Positions 1-11,985 of a DNA stretch of 64,000 nucleotides are shown piece by piece. A model generated the notes under the pieces. That model ran no database searches, was not told the DNA's origin, and saw only the letters and a program-made list of their open reading frames with translations. The stretch spans positions 1 to 64,000 of the forward strand of contig JALJCO010008719.1 in NCBI GenBank assembly GCA_023101725.1, given 5' to 3'. The DNA comes from Atherinomorus stipes (taxonomy: Eukaryota; Chordata; Actinopteri; Atheriniformes; Atherinidae). The stretch's first letter is position 1. Each line of letters starts with the position of its first letter. The position numbers were made by a program, and so were the translations under genes.

Positions 1-762
1 AAACCTTGTATGACTAAAGCCTTTTACTGATTCAGTAAACGAAAATCTCTGAATATGTTGATTTGTCTGCAGATAACACTGGCTGCTCTGTGTCCTTTGG
101 ATCAGTGATGCTGATTTACATGTAATATCAAACAGTACCATTTCATTGTCAGAAATGGGTATGAACCTTGTTTTGCATCACATCAGTAATGTTTGCACAA
201 ATAATATGCCATACACAAAATACAACAGAACTACACACAGTAGATGGTCTTTAAAAGTTTCTGAAAGTTAACGTTTCGTGTCAGAACTGACTGAAGCAAA
301 AATTTTCTAATTTTGTTAAACAGAAACTATTCTTGGCCAGTTTGCATATTTTCATGATAGGATGTCTCAAAGAGCTTTACTTTTAATCTTGGAACTAATT
401 CTTATTTAGGCTGTTTAGATTTTTCTTGAGAGAACAAGTAGCATTGCTATGATGCAAAACAGACATGACAGCAGATGTATGAAGTAGCAGAAAAACTTGT
501 TTACTTGCCCCAAAGGACCCAAGGCGTTAAAGAAACTAGATCCTTTAGCAGATTTTTATTTTTCCATTTCTTTGCAGATCATTTCAGTGTGTTCTTTCCA
601 GAAAAATAGCATGACATTTAGATATTTAAAGGACAGCACCTCTTTGATTTCTTATTATAAATAATACATGTACAAGAAATCAGATGATGATCCATTTACA
701 ATTTCTTTAGTTTTAGTGTTTATTTGGAGAAAGTCTCCGTTGCTCCATTCATCAACTCTGCA
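1..762. other. unique AT-rich sequence, no gene seen
   Basis: No long open frame, splice-like pair, inverted repeat or recognisable repeat end was found here. The sequence reads as ordinary non-coding fish DNA up to the left terminus of the first inverted-repeat element. Confidence 0.5.
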
Positions 763-1010
763 GCCACTTTCAGACTTGCATTGCAGAACATGAGAGGTAA
801 AGTCTATCCGCCGGACTCGTGTTTTACAAACATTTCGCTTCCTCGTGGACTTATTGCATCCCGGGTGCTTTCAGACATCAGGAAATGTTCCAGATAAGTC
901 AACACAGAAACACTCCCTTCAACCCTGTGCAGAACTTTTTCTTGTGCGTTCAGCCAAAACGATGTGCCTCAACATTTCCACCCTAATGACACGTGGGACA
1001 GTCGATACAT

Positions 1011-1033
1011 ACCGTACCGTACCGTACCGTACC
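1011..1033. repeat. (ACCGT)n microsatellite
   Basis: About 4.6 tandem copies of ACCGT. It lies exactly where copy 1 of the TIR element departs from copy 2. It is followed by a fragment (GCCGCTTATTCGAGGTCGGG) that resembles a LINE 3' terminus read on the minus strand. The array is probably the simple-repeat tail of that LINE insertion. Confidence 0.7.
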
Positions 1034-1150
1034 ATCTTCTGCCGCTTATTCGAGGTCGGGTCGCAGGGGCAGCTGCCTAACTGTACGTTCAGACCAAAAG
1101 TGACAAAAGCGGCAAAGACACCCGAGGCTGGGCGACAAACAGGACAGCTT

Positions 1151-1181
1151 CCAAAGCGGCAAGATATTTTTGCCGCTTTGG
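1151..1181. repeat. perfect 12-bp stem hairpin
   Basis: CCAAAGCGGCAA at 1151-1162 and its exact reverse complement at 1170-1181 flank a 7-base spacer. The motif lies within the material inserted in the first TIR element. It is probably a subterminal inverted repeat of another decayed DNA element; the partner terminus was not identified. Confidence 0.6.
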
Positions 1182-1586
1182 TCGCTCATCATGTGACTGA
1201 TGTCAAAGTTAAATTGCACTCGTCATTTAAAGGAGCAGCACAGCGGACTTCTGGACAGCATCATTGCTGTTGCTCACCTCCCAGCTGCAGGACGTTTTGT
1301 GTGGTCATTAAATACAGGGAAAAAATCACAGAGCATGAACATAAATTAAAATCATTCTCTAAGTAGTCACAAGCGGATTGAGTTGTTTTTTGCAGTTATT
1401 GAGCAGAAAACAACTAACAAGTGGTGTTATGATTTATCCACCACAGCATCATCAAACTTTTTTAACTTTTATGACTCAGAATACGGCTTCAAACTTTGCA
1501 ATAGAGAAAAGACGGAGTCAGCACTGCACGCGCTGCTGTTTCTGTGATCTTTGTTTAAACTACAGAAAATACTACCGAGATACTTG

Positions 1587-2262
1587 GGGTGTGTCCCAAT
1601 ACATCCACTAGCCCTATACTTTTTAGCCCTACCCCTTAATTTTGCACGTTTCCGTGAAGGTCGTGCTGTCCTAAATCCTCTTTGCATGTAGGGGAAGTTA
1701 ACGTAACGAGAGGCAGTGGGTATGAATCTAACCCTTCAGAGCGAGGGATGTCAGATGCTGACTTGCTGAGGAAGGGAGAAAAGGGAACAATCACAACCTC
1801 CGGAGAGCGACAGGACTCAGAGAAAAAAGACTCACAAATGTACATATGTACAGATTACACATTTGTTTGCAATGTTAGCCAGACTAGCCACGATAGCTAG
1901 GCTAAAAGACTGATAGCTTTTCTGCAGTTTACAAGCGACAACAGTCGTCATGATGACTTCTTCCCCATCCGGTTGTTTTGTTTATTAATCAACCGAAGCA
2001 TGATGATGATGAAAAAAAGAAAAACGAGCACAACTGTTTACTCTGTGTTGTTGCTGGGTGTGTTGTTATGGTGAGACGTATGTGCAAACATCACCACGCA
2101 GTCGCTTACATGCCTGAATGTAAATGCAGCAAGTGGTGCCCCAATTCCTTTACAAAGGAAGATTACAAAGCCCCTTGTGTCCCTTGTGGCTTCAATTCGA
2201 GGGTGTAGTGGTGGTGGGTGAGGGCAAGTGGTTGAAAGTAGGGGGAACATTGGGATTGGACC
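1587..2262. mobile_element. TIR element nested in a LINE fragment
   Basis: The left end GGTGTGTCCCAATACATCCA and the reverse complement of the right end, GGTCCAATCCCAATGTTCCC, are similar inverted termini about 0.68 kb apart. The right end abuts the LINE reverse-transcriptase fragment at 2263, so this element probably landed inside that LINE. A target-site duplication could not be settled by eye, and no transposase frame was recognised. Confidence 0.55.
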
Positions 2263-2395
2263 TTGAACTCCTCCACCTGGGGCAGGACCTCGTCCCCGAC
2301 CCAGAGAGGACACTCCACCCTTTTCCGGGTGAGGACCATGATCTCGGATTTGGAGGTGCAGATTTTCATCCGTGCTGCTTCACACTCGGCACCGT
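2263..2395 (-). pseudogene. non-LTR retrotransposon reverse transcriptase fragment
   Basis: The minus strand encodes a short open stretch containing KSEIMVLTRKRVECPLW, then GDEVLPQVEEFK. This matches the conserved block just before the end of the reverse-transcriptase domain in fish LINEs, where the run normally continues with a YLG motif. Here the frame breaks right after EEFK, at the boundary with the neighbouring inverted-repeat element. The 5' side stops at about 2395, where the host repeat resumes, so the LINE is 5'-truncated and dead. Family assignment (Rex/RTE-like) is inference. Confidence 0.65.
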
Positions 2396-2686
2396 CGGTA
2401 CACGTCTGCTACATCTCCAAGGTAAAAGAGCAGAATGCATGTCTGAATGCAAGCAGCATAAAGGACAAAGTCTGCACTATTACTGCTTTCCAGGGCAAGT
2501 CTGAAAGAGGCTTAGCCTATGTTGGTACAACCCATGGTTGTCCAAGTCATTCAACAAGCTAAGTGTATGTTAATCAGTACAGCAGTCGCCAGCATGAGAA
2601 AAACAGCTGACCTCACACAACCCTGGGGGCCAACACTGACCATGGCGTCAGATGACAGATTTATTTACTGTAACTCTTTGGACCAT

Positions 2687-3829
2687 ATAGGCACCGATTC
2701 CGTGGGTGCTTCAGGGCCCGAGCACCCACGGAAAATACCAAGCACCCACGTGAGATTAATGGCAAAGTCGGTGTCATCAAGCATCCACTGCAGTGTTTCA
2801 GTCATGGCAGACTTCCTCCACTATATTATTAGCGTCATGCCTTCAAAATGATTAGAATAAAATCTTTTCACATGGACAACATCAAAATTTTAACTGAAGC
2901 TGGATTACCAGCTTGTAGAACGTTCTAGGAGCCAGCAGCAGTAGAACTCAGTAGAACTCTCTTCTGTCAGACATCACATTTGGACGTGAACGCAGCATGG
3001 AGACCGGTGTCAGGATGAAAACAGCGCAGCCAGAACGTGGCACGCACAGACCTTATGTGAATCGGCCAGAAGGCTTTAAATATATCATAAACTTAAAAAA
3101 AGAGGATAAAGTGTTTTTTAGTAGCTTCGGTTCTTCATTGAATCGAACCACCTAGTAGCCTACAGTCTCAAAATCAGCCTTGTTTAATGAGAAAATCGTA
3201 CGGAGTTTTAATATAGCATGGTCCTGGATATAATCGCCAATGGGTTCATCAAGCTGCAGCTAAAAGCAGCCGTACATTTAAAAGAACTAACAAGACTGTG
3301 AGTGAAAAAAATAGGCTGCTATTAAGTTGTTGTTAGTTAAGAATGTTGCACTGGCTACGAAGTTTGCTTTCTGTTTCAGTTGCAAGCGTATTTATTGCTT
3401 GGTGTCACATTTGTGAAGGATTCTGCTGGTGACTAATTTATTACAAATTTTAAATTCTTCAAATTATTTTCTAAATGGATCATGAATGAATGAATGAATA
3501 AAAAAAAATGAATGAATGAATGAATTAATGAAATGAAAAATACTTTATTTATCCAAAAAAGGGAAATTCAGCATTGTAAAAGCTCTCTCTCTCTCTCTCT
3601 TTTTTAAACAATATAACATTATATGAAATTATAATACAAGAAAAATCAGTCAGTCTTGTTCTTTATGCTGTATTTGTTAGTTTTGTAGTGAGTTCATTAA
3701 TTCATTTTACAAAATAATAAGCCACAAATTCCACTAATAATGGGACATTAATTTAGTTGAATATATCTTGTTGTCTTGTGTGGCCTTCACTCATAGCACC
3801 CACTGGTAGAAATGTAGATCGGCGCCTAT
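2687..3829. mobile_element. 1.14-kb TIR element (ATAGGCRCCGAT ends)
   Basis: The left terminus is ATAGGCACCGATTCCGTGGG; the reverse complement of the right terminus is ATAGGCGCCGATCTACATTT. A GTGGGTGCT motif follows in both arms (GTGGGTGCTTC on the left, GTGGGTGCTATG on the right). The interior has no credible transposase frame but holds an AATG/ATGA-rich tract (3483-3530), a short CT run (3584-3600) and a LINE-tail-like TACTTTATTTATCC segment. No clear target-site duplication could be defined, so the superfamily is open. Confidence 0.65.
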
Positions 3830-4007
3830 GCTGTGGACCCTGTTTGTTTTGTTTTGGGGGTTTTTTTAGAGGGGAGCGTAGCATTTAGTAAAGTTATAAG
3901 AAAATTAAAATCTAGAGAAGCTCTTCAGCTAATATGAAAACTGTTTCATTGTCAACCATGATGGGCTGTGTTTTCTTATGGTGCCCCAAAGATTCCTTTT
4001 CAACCAG

Positions 4008-4947
4008 GGCCCAGTTGTTCAAAACTGGGTTATTTTTTAACCAGCCGTTAAATACATTTAGCCGACCGTTAACTTTAACAGTCCGGTTATGTTGTTGTTC
4101 AAAACTCAGTTAACTTTAACCACTTGTTATCTTAACGTTAAAGTTAACACACCTAAGGACCGCCGCTAAAGTTTTAACGGTGGGGTTATATCTCATTATG
4201 CCGTTTGTTGCTAACGCTGCGTTCATGATGCCGGTTCAGAGAAGGAAGGACGGCGGTTATTGGGGCTTTGATTTTGACATCGGGGATTATTCTAACGAGG
4301 AGCTGCGCACCACTTTGGGAAAGAATGCTTTCAGGTTTATGTAATCCTTTGCGAGTCGATTTGGAGCGTTCAACGAACTGTGGACACGACGGACTCACTA
4401 TTTAGAATGACATTTTCTTCATCAGCAGAGAAATTTCTGCCTCTTTTTCCTTGAAGTGAAAGGGATCGTTTGGTTATCAATACTTTCTGTGTCCCGTGTG
4501 TTCTGTTACTGAGGGTTTGCTGTGCTGTGAGGCCGGATGAGCTGGGGGGGGGGGGGCGGGGAGTGTGAAGAGAACGGGGAAGGATGGAGAGACTGGGGGA
4601 TGAGGAAGAGTGTGTTGTGGCTAACAGCAGCTCTGTTCACGGTGGGAAAATAAAGTGAGAGTCGGCCCCTCGTGTCTTCCTCACAGCAATAAGGAGACAC
4701 AGACTTACAACATTACTTTTTGCAATACCAGAAGTAAACAAAATGGGGAATTGTGGGATACATTGGTGCTAACCAGTGGTGCTAACCCTATGGTTAACTT
4801 TGACGGTGCTGTTAGCTGACGGCATGACTAACCATGCTTTGAACAACGCATATTTAACAGTCGGTTAGCTAACCGCAGGTTAAGGATTTAACGGACCGTT
4901 AGGGGTTAACCAGTGGTTAAAATAACCGAGAATTGAACAACCGGGCC
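4008..4947. mobile_element. 0.94-kb TIR element with CAG duplication
   Basis: The element starts GGCCCAGTTGTTCAAAACTG and ends TTGAACAACCGGGCC, and CAG flanks it at 4005-4007 and 4948-4950. Subterminal sequence is rich in TTAACC/GGTTAA motifs in both arms, so it can fold extensively. A 3-bp duplication is compatible with PIF/Harbinger-type elements, but GGGCCC at the ends makes the exact boundary ambiguous by a base. A poly-G tract lies near 4543-4556. Confidence 0.7.
4198..4344 (+). pseudogene. 48-codon ORF remnant inside TIR element
   Basis: An ATG-initiated frame of 48 codons sits in the GC-richer centre of the 4008-4947 element. It has an acidic, aromatic middle (GGYWGFDFDIGDYSNEELR). 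The composition is protein-like compared with the flanks, so it could be the N-terminal remnant of an element-encoded protein. I do not recognise the family and cannot exclude a chance ORF. Codons after the stop remain fairly open to about 4407. Confidence 0.3.
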
Positions 4948-4950
4948 CAG

Positions 4951-6196
4951 ACTGGCAGGTCTGGTCCTCCTGCAGCTGAACTGGCAGTATTGTTGCAGCA
5001 GAAATATGTGTGTGCCCGCACAACAACAAGCCGGGTCGCAGTGGGGGCTCTCTGTCTGCCGGCCGGTCGGGCACTGTCTACCTGACGGGCTACACTGCCT
5101 GTCGAGTGCTCGCGGGCGCTGTGGGCGTACGTACTGTAGTATTAATACCATGGTAAATAAGTATTGTATTCCGATGCAGCGTTTAAGTATCTGATACTTT
5201 TCAGAGTATCAGTATTTTTGAAAATCGTATCTGCCATGTTGTCATCACCAGAATGAGCAATGATTTTTTTTCCCTCTACTCTTGTGCTTTACAGTTTTAT
5301 GTGCCATGTCAGAAGTGCAACTTCTTTTTCCTGCAATGGCTAAAAAGAGGGGGAAAATAATCTTATTTATGGTATGCTATAATTTTGCTTAGTTTGCAGA
5401 CCATTGTTTTGTTGTCATGGTATCTATTCAGAATCCCTCACACCTGAATCATGATGCATCCTAAAATTCGAGAAATTTTAACACCTCTGTTTCCATTTTA
5501 AGAGGTGAAAAACACGCTTGAATGCTTATCATTGGTGAGAAAGACCATAGAACAGGTAACCATCAAGATCAGGATTAATCAGTTATACCGTTGTAATATG
5601 CAAAGATGGACTGAATGAGTACTACTGGAACACAAAAAGGAAACCACTTATCACAAAGTCTTTTAAATCAAAGTAATTCTATTTACTGACAGAGTTAGAG
5701 ACCCTCTTATTTGTGCTGCACTTGCGATAAACTAAATGGTTTGAAATTGGTTTTGGCAACTGGCAGAAAGCTTTACGATATCCGGGTCGCAGTAAAATGA
5801 CAGCGGACATATTTCATTTGATGCAAAAACAATCTCCAACGGCGTCTGTCTAATTACTAAGAAGATTTTTACAAACCTTCATAAATATGTCTGCAATTCT
5901 GACAGCTCCAACCATTTTGGAATAGGAGCTGAGTTTTTGCTGATGTGTGTCAGATGGTGATTTAGGAGGAGACACACTGTGATTTTTTTAAGCTGAATTA
6001 GTATTTTGGGAATTGTGACCGCCAGAGAGAAGGGAAGCAGTCTCAGACCAAGCTTGTGATATTGTATAGGCGGACTAAAGTAGGTTGCTTTATACAAGCT
6101 GCAGAGACAAAAAAAAAAAGAGAAAAGAAAATGTCCATATTAGGCTTACATAGAAAAGTAAAATCTTATTATAAATCCAGTTTTCTTCAGCAAAGG
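4951..6196. other. non-coding, no gene seen
   Basis: No coding signal was found. There is an 8-bp hairpin (CTGATACT at 5191-5198 with AGTATCAG at 5205-5212) in a segment resembling the GATACT-type termini seen in the hAT-like element near 42-43 kb. It may be a small relic of the same family. Confidence 0.4.
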
Positions 6197-6315
6197 CATT
6201 CATTCATTCATTTTCTGTCCAATTCAGGGTCGTGGGGGGGTTGCTAGAGCCTTTCCCAGGCAGCAATTATCAGACCCTGGACAGATCGCCAGTCTGGTGC
6301 AGGGGCAAGTAAAGA
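6197..6315 (-). repeat. SINE 3'-end fragment
   Basis: ATTCATTCATTCATTTTCTG followed by TTCAGGGTCG, GAGCC and CCTGGACAGATCGCCAGTCT matches the tail-proximal part of the SINE seen nearly complete at 53856-54247, in the same orientation. The copy is diverged and truncated on its right side. Confidence 0.75.
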
Positions 6316-6648
6316 CACATTTCTCTAAATTTCAGGCCAGTCAACGCAACACAACCTTTTCTTATTGGCTTTCAGATTTACTTTTCCTTTTTTTTTTCAG
6401 ACGTCACAAAATGATGTAGCCAATTTCCAGAAACCACAGTTTCATAACATATGTGCATTCCTCAGCCGAAGGATCCCAGTCTCTTGACCACCACATGACA
6501 TAATGATATGTGAAGAACATGCTGATACATAAGTATTGTTGATTTGATGACAAACCACTATTTATACATACGTATTTGAATGATTATGTGTCTTAAGCTT
6601 TGACTGGAACTATGTATTGTATAGATGGTGCTATGTTTTCTTTCATTT

Positions 6649-6669
6649 GGGGGGGGGGGGGGGGGGGGG
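6649..6669. repeat. (G)21 homopolymer
   Basis: An uninterrupted run of 21 guanines. A tract this long is prone to sequencing and polymerase slippage, so its exact length is uncertain. Confidence 0.9.
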
Positions 6670-9600
6670 AGTTGTGCTTCTTAAGGTCAATAGCTGTTCA
6701 TCGTTCCAGTGTTCTTCATCTATTTGGTCCAATTTCTGTCGATTTTGTTAATTTGACCTCATGAAATTTTAAGATGAACATTTTTAATTTTCTTGGGTAA
6801 CATATTATAATCAATTGTTTAAATGAGTGAAAGGTCAGTTAACTATTTAATCATGTTTACCATGTTATATATGATATGAGCTGAACGATTATTTGTAGAC
6901 CCAGGATTTATCCTTGTCTTGCCCGTTTCTTTTGAAGTCAAAAATAAGTAAAAAGTTGAGCACACTGATTTCATATTTCCCAGAAAATCTGTATTTCATA
7001 TAGCACTAATTTCATTGCTTAAGTGTGGCTTAAAGATAAAAAAAAGATAATTTGTTAGATTTTCCTAACATTCTTCCTTTTAAAAAGCCATTTTAGAAGC
7101 AAACATAAGAATCAATGCTTTATTATTCACCTGCATTCTTTTAAAAGCTTTAATTTGTTCCTTTTGAAAGGTATTATTTCACTGTGAGATAGATCTTTTC
7201 CACATGGGTCCAGAATGCGTTGCCCATCTTCAGGAAATACTCTGGAAATATAATACTTTTTAAGTCTATCAGATGGAGTCCGTCTGCGTATTTGTCATCG
7301 TTATATTTTACTGGCGTGTCTCCTCCAGGCTTCCTCTCCTTTGAGGCAGAGGGGGGTGAGACACAGACATGCCGCCCCATAGACGGCCTGATCACAGAGA
7401 TGAAGGACTGAGAGACAATCAAAGATAAGAGAATAAAAGAGATGGCGAGATGAAAGGAGGAATCGCTGCGTCACTGGCTGAATTGCTCATTAGATGTGAC
7501 CACATTCTAAGAAACGCCCAGCGTTATGAGAACACCGGGTGGTGCGTATCTTTTCTCATCCAACATCCTTCTGCGTCTGGCACCACACACTTCATGCATC
7601 TCTAAACTCTTGGTGACCAACATTTCTATGAGCTTAACAAAGGCCACGTCCAGTGGAAGGGTCAGGACCTCCTCACCTCCCTCCATATTCAACACACTCC
7701 AGACTGAAGAGCATTGTCGCACCCAATGAGTGCAACAAGCCTAATTGTTTCAGTTCAGCATCTGTGGTTATGGCTTTTCTGGAATTTGAACTTACAGAGT
7801 GACAAGGTCGCAAGATAAGATCTAGTGCGCTTGTGAATAACAAATACCATTGGTCTCAAGATGAGGGATGAGGTGACTGTGTGGCCAAGGAGGGAAAGCG
7901 ATGGTTCAATGTCAAATCACAGCAAACAGACCTCTGCTCTGGAGTAAATCTTCAGCCCCTCTGAGCGGAAATACAAGTCTGCTTCTGCTGAGACAGAGTG
8001 GCTTCACAGAAATCCTCACAGAGCGAAAGGATGGGAAAGAGCGAGGTGAAAAACCAAGCGCAGAGAGAGCGGGGGGAAAACGCAGCAATGAAATGGATAA
8101 AAAAGTGTTACGAGGACAGGGATTGATTTCATAAACTCTTTACCCCCTACACCCCCATCACACGGTGCAGCCCTCCAAAGTTAGGTCTGTCCATCTGGCA
8201 TGTAAACTATATAGGCCAGAAGGAAGGAAACGGCAGGGGAAGGAGGATGAGAGTGAGATACCTTCCCCGTTCAACTATTATTCTTTGTTAACCAGTTTTT
8301 AGCACTGCTAAACCTCTGTGGTGGTTTTCATTAAGGAAGGAATCACCTTGGGTTTGCCAGGACCCCTAATCAAATCCAGACGCGTTGGAGTTTTTAATTG
8401 AAGCAAGATGGACCTCCACGATGTACACAACTGGCTAAATGTGACAACTTATCCCATCACTACAGCAGTGTTTCCCAACGGAGGAGAGAGAAAAACATCC
8501 CCTCAATGAGGGAAATCTAGGGGTTTGTTAATGTCTCTGATTTCAGAGTGTTATTGTTGAAACAACTCCAGACTGTTATTTACTATCACATGAAGCTCTC
8601 CTTCTGCATTGCATTACTTGCATTGCATCTGAGCCTTTCCTTTCCCTCGCTGGGTAATGCTATGGCCAGTAGAATAGTGTGTGATTCTGGCTTGGCAGCG
8701 GGAGAGCGAAGAACACATTGTGTGACTGTGTGTCCAGTATTAGCCAGCTCTCTGGGCAGGGGAGCTTGCTTTTAGCTGAAAGAAAACAAGAGTCTGAATG
8801 AAAACGACAAGCTCAGAGCTAAGGATGTTTTTTTAGCTTCAGCCAAAGCACCAGTTCCAGTTCTTGCTGCAACACCGCCATAAAGATAGTGTTTCATTCA
8901 GCTTTCAGTCTTTATATAACCAAGGCCACTACTTTTTTTCTTTTTCTTTCCCTTGTTTCTCTCATATGTTGACAGCTCAGTTGAACCAAAAAATTGGGGA
9001 CAGATGATCTACCTGCTTCCCTCTCGACCCCTGCCCCCTTTCTCCTAATCCATCTTGAGTGTTTGGGTTTCTTTGAAAAACAATATTAATAATTTGGAAA
9101 TGTGGCTTCTCCGGCTCCTGCTGTGTGCTTTTCTTTCTTTGCTCATTTCCTTCTCAAAGCTCCCTTGATGTGGGGCTTGTTTTGCTGTTTTTAGAGGAGT
9201 GCGAGACCTCGGTGAGTTATTACCCAGGGCCCCCCCTCACCATACACCCTTTATACCCTTTGAGACCAGCACGTATGATGACAAAACACACCTGGCTCAC
9301 AAGAAGTTATGTTACAGCATCAAGTGAAAGATGATGGTAAAACTCCAATAAGAAACTACAAAGTCAAACATTTCCTGTGTTGCTCTGTGAGGTGTAATCG
9401 TACGAAGGACAGTTGAGATGCTACCCAGATAGAGATGTTTTGGGGGAAGAGTGAAAATGTAAATCCAGCGGGCGTGTGCTGAATGTGCGCAAATGAATCC
9501 AACATGTAATCAGCCACTAATTGTTTCCCACCCAGAGAGATTCACACACAGTTAAGTCAATGAATTGTCTAGCAGTCAGAAACCAAAGTCACCAAAGCCA

Positions 9601-10020
9601 TGACCACAGGCATGAGCAGTATCATCAAGAGATGGAGATAAGAGTGAGGAAGTCAGAGACACTGCGTATGATTAGTAAAATTTCTATATCGATGCATATT
9701 CAAAGTAATTACTGGAGATAAATCAAAGAGGCAGATCTTTTTTGTCATCAAATACCATTTGGTTTCTCCTCCCATTCATAATGTTTTCATCTTGATGTTT
9801 CTTTAAACTTACGTTTGAGCCTCAAAATATTCCTTTTTCTTGCCAAATTTTGATTTGTAGTACAGTAAATTTGATTTGACCAACAGGTTTTGTCTGGCTG
9901 GAAATGATATGAACACGTTACATTAGAGGGTTTGAATCTGTGTCACAGATGCTAAAAGCAAATCTGAACTTTTTCCACTAAAAGTACCACAGCAACAATT
10001 ACATTTACAATTCAGTCGAT
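6670..10020. other. unique non-coding stretch
   Basis: About 3.3 kb without a recognisable repeat end or convincing exon. Short open frames occur on both strands with no domain-like content. Composition is less AT-biased in 7200-9300 than elsewhere, so enhancers or an unrecognised exon remain possible. Confidence 0.45.
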
Positions 10021-10030
10021 GGCAAAGCCT

Positions 10031-10324
10031 TTATTTGCAGTTGAAGCAAACAGATTTTTGTGTTGGATTTTGGTCCATTTCTTTCCTGTAATCATCCCCA
10101 CTCTGGTCTTTATTAATCCTCCATTGATACTGGACAGGATTTAGGTCTGGACTGTGGCTGGGCAACTTCAAAATGTTGATATTGTTCTCTCCTAACCATT
10201 TCTTGAACACTTTGGCTGCATGTTTTGGATCTTTATCTTGTTGGAAGGTCCAGTGCTGCCCAAGGCCATATTTTTCTACAGACTGCCTGATATTTTCCTC
10301 CAGAATCTTAATGTAATCAACCAA
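10031..10324 (-). pseudogene. Tc1-like transposase fragment (catalytic region)
   Basis: The minus-strand frame contains HWTFQQDKDPKHAAKVFKKW and then LPSHSPDLNPVQYQW. These match the last two catalytic-motif blocks of Tc1-type DDE transposases (FQQDNxPxH and SPDLNPIExxW). The second aspartate of the triad is present in FQQD. The glutamate expected after SPDLNP is replaced (PVQYQW), so the active site is broken. Upstream N-terminal DNA-binding and first catalytic segments, and the terminal repeats, were not found. This is an old internal fragment. Confidence 0.8.
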
Positions 10325-10559
10325 AGTCCAAGAATTACAACCAAGGCCATCGTAGTGTTTTTCAGCAATTTTGGTACATTGTCTTATGGTATTTCAAGGC
10401 TGGCTTCCCAGCAGACTCAGAATAAAACTGGTCTTTATGAAAGGACCAGATTTCACTGCACATGATCTGTCCCCCATCTCTCCTAAAAGCTTACCTGTGC
10501 AAAGTAGTTTTCTGTGGTTGAAACAGACAAATGAGGCTGTTGGATTCACAAACTGGGGC

Positions 10560-10900
10560 TTTTTATGTGATCAAACAAAAGCTCATTTATAAAGCTTGCT
10601 TACCCACAAAACAGGGCCTGAAAGTGGCGTAAGTGATTTTCCACACAAAGTTTCTGATTTATAAAAACAAACCTGACGGGAGAATGTGCGCACCTGTACG
10701 CAAACTCTGAATGTTGCGCACAAACACTTTGGAGACGGGGAAACTGGTGGCACCGCTGGTGAGATGATGAACTTCAGCCACATTCATGCATTTAACCTTC
10801 AGATCAGACTATAGACTCTCGTAAACCCTTGTGTGTTTCTGGATTGAGCTGTACAATCCATAAGCCTCATTTAAGAGAGCAACAGTATCTTCAGTTATAT
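10560..10900. repeat. probable dispersed repeat fragment
   Basis: The segment with CTCATTTATAAAGCTTGC, GGGCCTGAAAGTGGCGTAAG and GGAGACGGGGAAACTGG looks like a decayed CpG-rich dispersed fish repeat (CpGs turned to TpG/CpA). No second copy occurs in the window, so this rests on general familiarity only. Confidence 0.35.
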
Positions 10901-10950
10901 AGCAATGGCACTTGTTGGTAGGTTAACTGTAACACGGTGTGTAGGCTAAT

Positions 10951-11985
10951 TGACCCTTTGCTAAGTCCCACCCCCATGGTTACAGTTGCTAAGTCTAACA
11001 AGCATTCTTTTTTGGCTAACTTCTGCCTACATCAACATGGACTGCTCAGTGGTTTCAGTGACCATATTCCAAAGGAAATTGTGTTAAAGTTCTTGAGTAA
11101 TAGTTGGGAAATATCAGAGGGAGGTAGACAGAGAGGACTGCAATGTGCATCTGAGGATGACATCATCATTTGTCGGCGGAGTAATGTTGATGAAGAGGAT
11201 GTTAAAACCGAAGTGAAGGCTCAGCGTTCATACAGAAAGACTCAGAAACTCCACGTCTTGATTATTCATGTCCAGAAAACAAAGTATAAAGGAACAACAT
11301 TCTTGCATCGTAGAGTAAGTCAACATGTTATTTTAAGCTAACTGTGTATGACTCCAGACAGTTTTACGTATCTGACATGATTTAGCCTGTTGCTGAATGT
11401 TGTCCCTTTGGGTTATAGTGGATCAGGATGTTGTTCCCACAATGTGGGTTTTATCAGTACATTGGATCTGATCAGGGTAGCAGCTACTGGACTGAGAAAC
11501 TCGAAAAAAGGCCCGTGTTATATTTGTCTCTGTTTGGCAGCCAACGTGACTTACCCGTGTTTATGTGGTGTATTTGCTTAGCCTCTAGCGACACACTGCT
11601 ACCTTACTCCATGTTAAAACAGTAGCTTCTACTTAGTATTACAGTATACCGCTGTCTTGTAGCTAGCAACTGTGCTAGTTAGCGTTAGCATCTTACCTTG
11701 GAACAAACAGTTTGTTCAGCTCTGTGTTCAGCCTAATGCAGATGCGAGTGAGGTCTTCCATGCCATTTAATCAATCTTTCATGTCATTTGATCCATATTC
11801 CACATCTCTGCACTTGCGTTTTTTGGTTTTGAGTAGGCAAAAAATACATCACCCAAACATTCTGAATGTCTGTCATCAGACTTCAAAATCAAGTCTATGG
11901 AAGTGAAGTTTGCCAGAAACTCGTTTCCTTAGTTACCGTTGCTATTGGTCAGCGGTGGTTCTAGGGCGGGGCTGGCGAAGGGTCA
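10951..11985. mobile_element. 1.03-kb TIR element
   Basis: The left end AATTGACCCTTTGCTAAGTC (from 10948) and the reverse complement of the right end, AATTGACCCTTCGCCAGCCC, form inverted termini. Related GTTACAGTTGCTA / CTTAGTTACCGTTGCTA subterminal motifs occur in both arms. A plus-strand open frame of 134 codons (10937-11341) spans the left terminus and interior and has no recognised domain. A clean target-site duplication was not found, so the superfamily is undetermined. Confidence 0.6.

Larger units (their letters stand above)
763..2511. mobile_element. TIR element copy 1, split by later insertions
   Basis: The left end reads GCCACTTTCAGACTTGCATT and the right end CAAGTCTGAAAGAGGC, so the termini are inverted repeats. 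The outer parts (about 763-1010 and 2395-2511) align collinearly with an uninterrupted copy at 30879-31295; shared landmarks include TCAGACATCAGGAAATGTT and GCATAAAGGACAAAGTC. The middle 1.4 kb is absent from the other copy and is a later insertion. No transposase is visible, so this is a non-autonomous DNA element of unassigned superfamily. Confidence 0.7.

Noticed and set aside
845..1366. 173-codon plus-strand open frame
   Set aside because: It crosses from the first TIR element through the ACCGT repeat into inserted LINE sequence, so it spans unrelated material and has no protein motif.
10937..11341. Host gene of 134 codons
   Set aside because: The frame begins at the terminus of an inverted-repeat element and contains no recognised domain. 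If anything it is element-derived.
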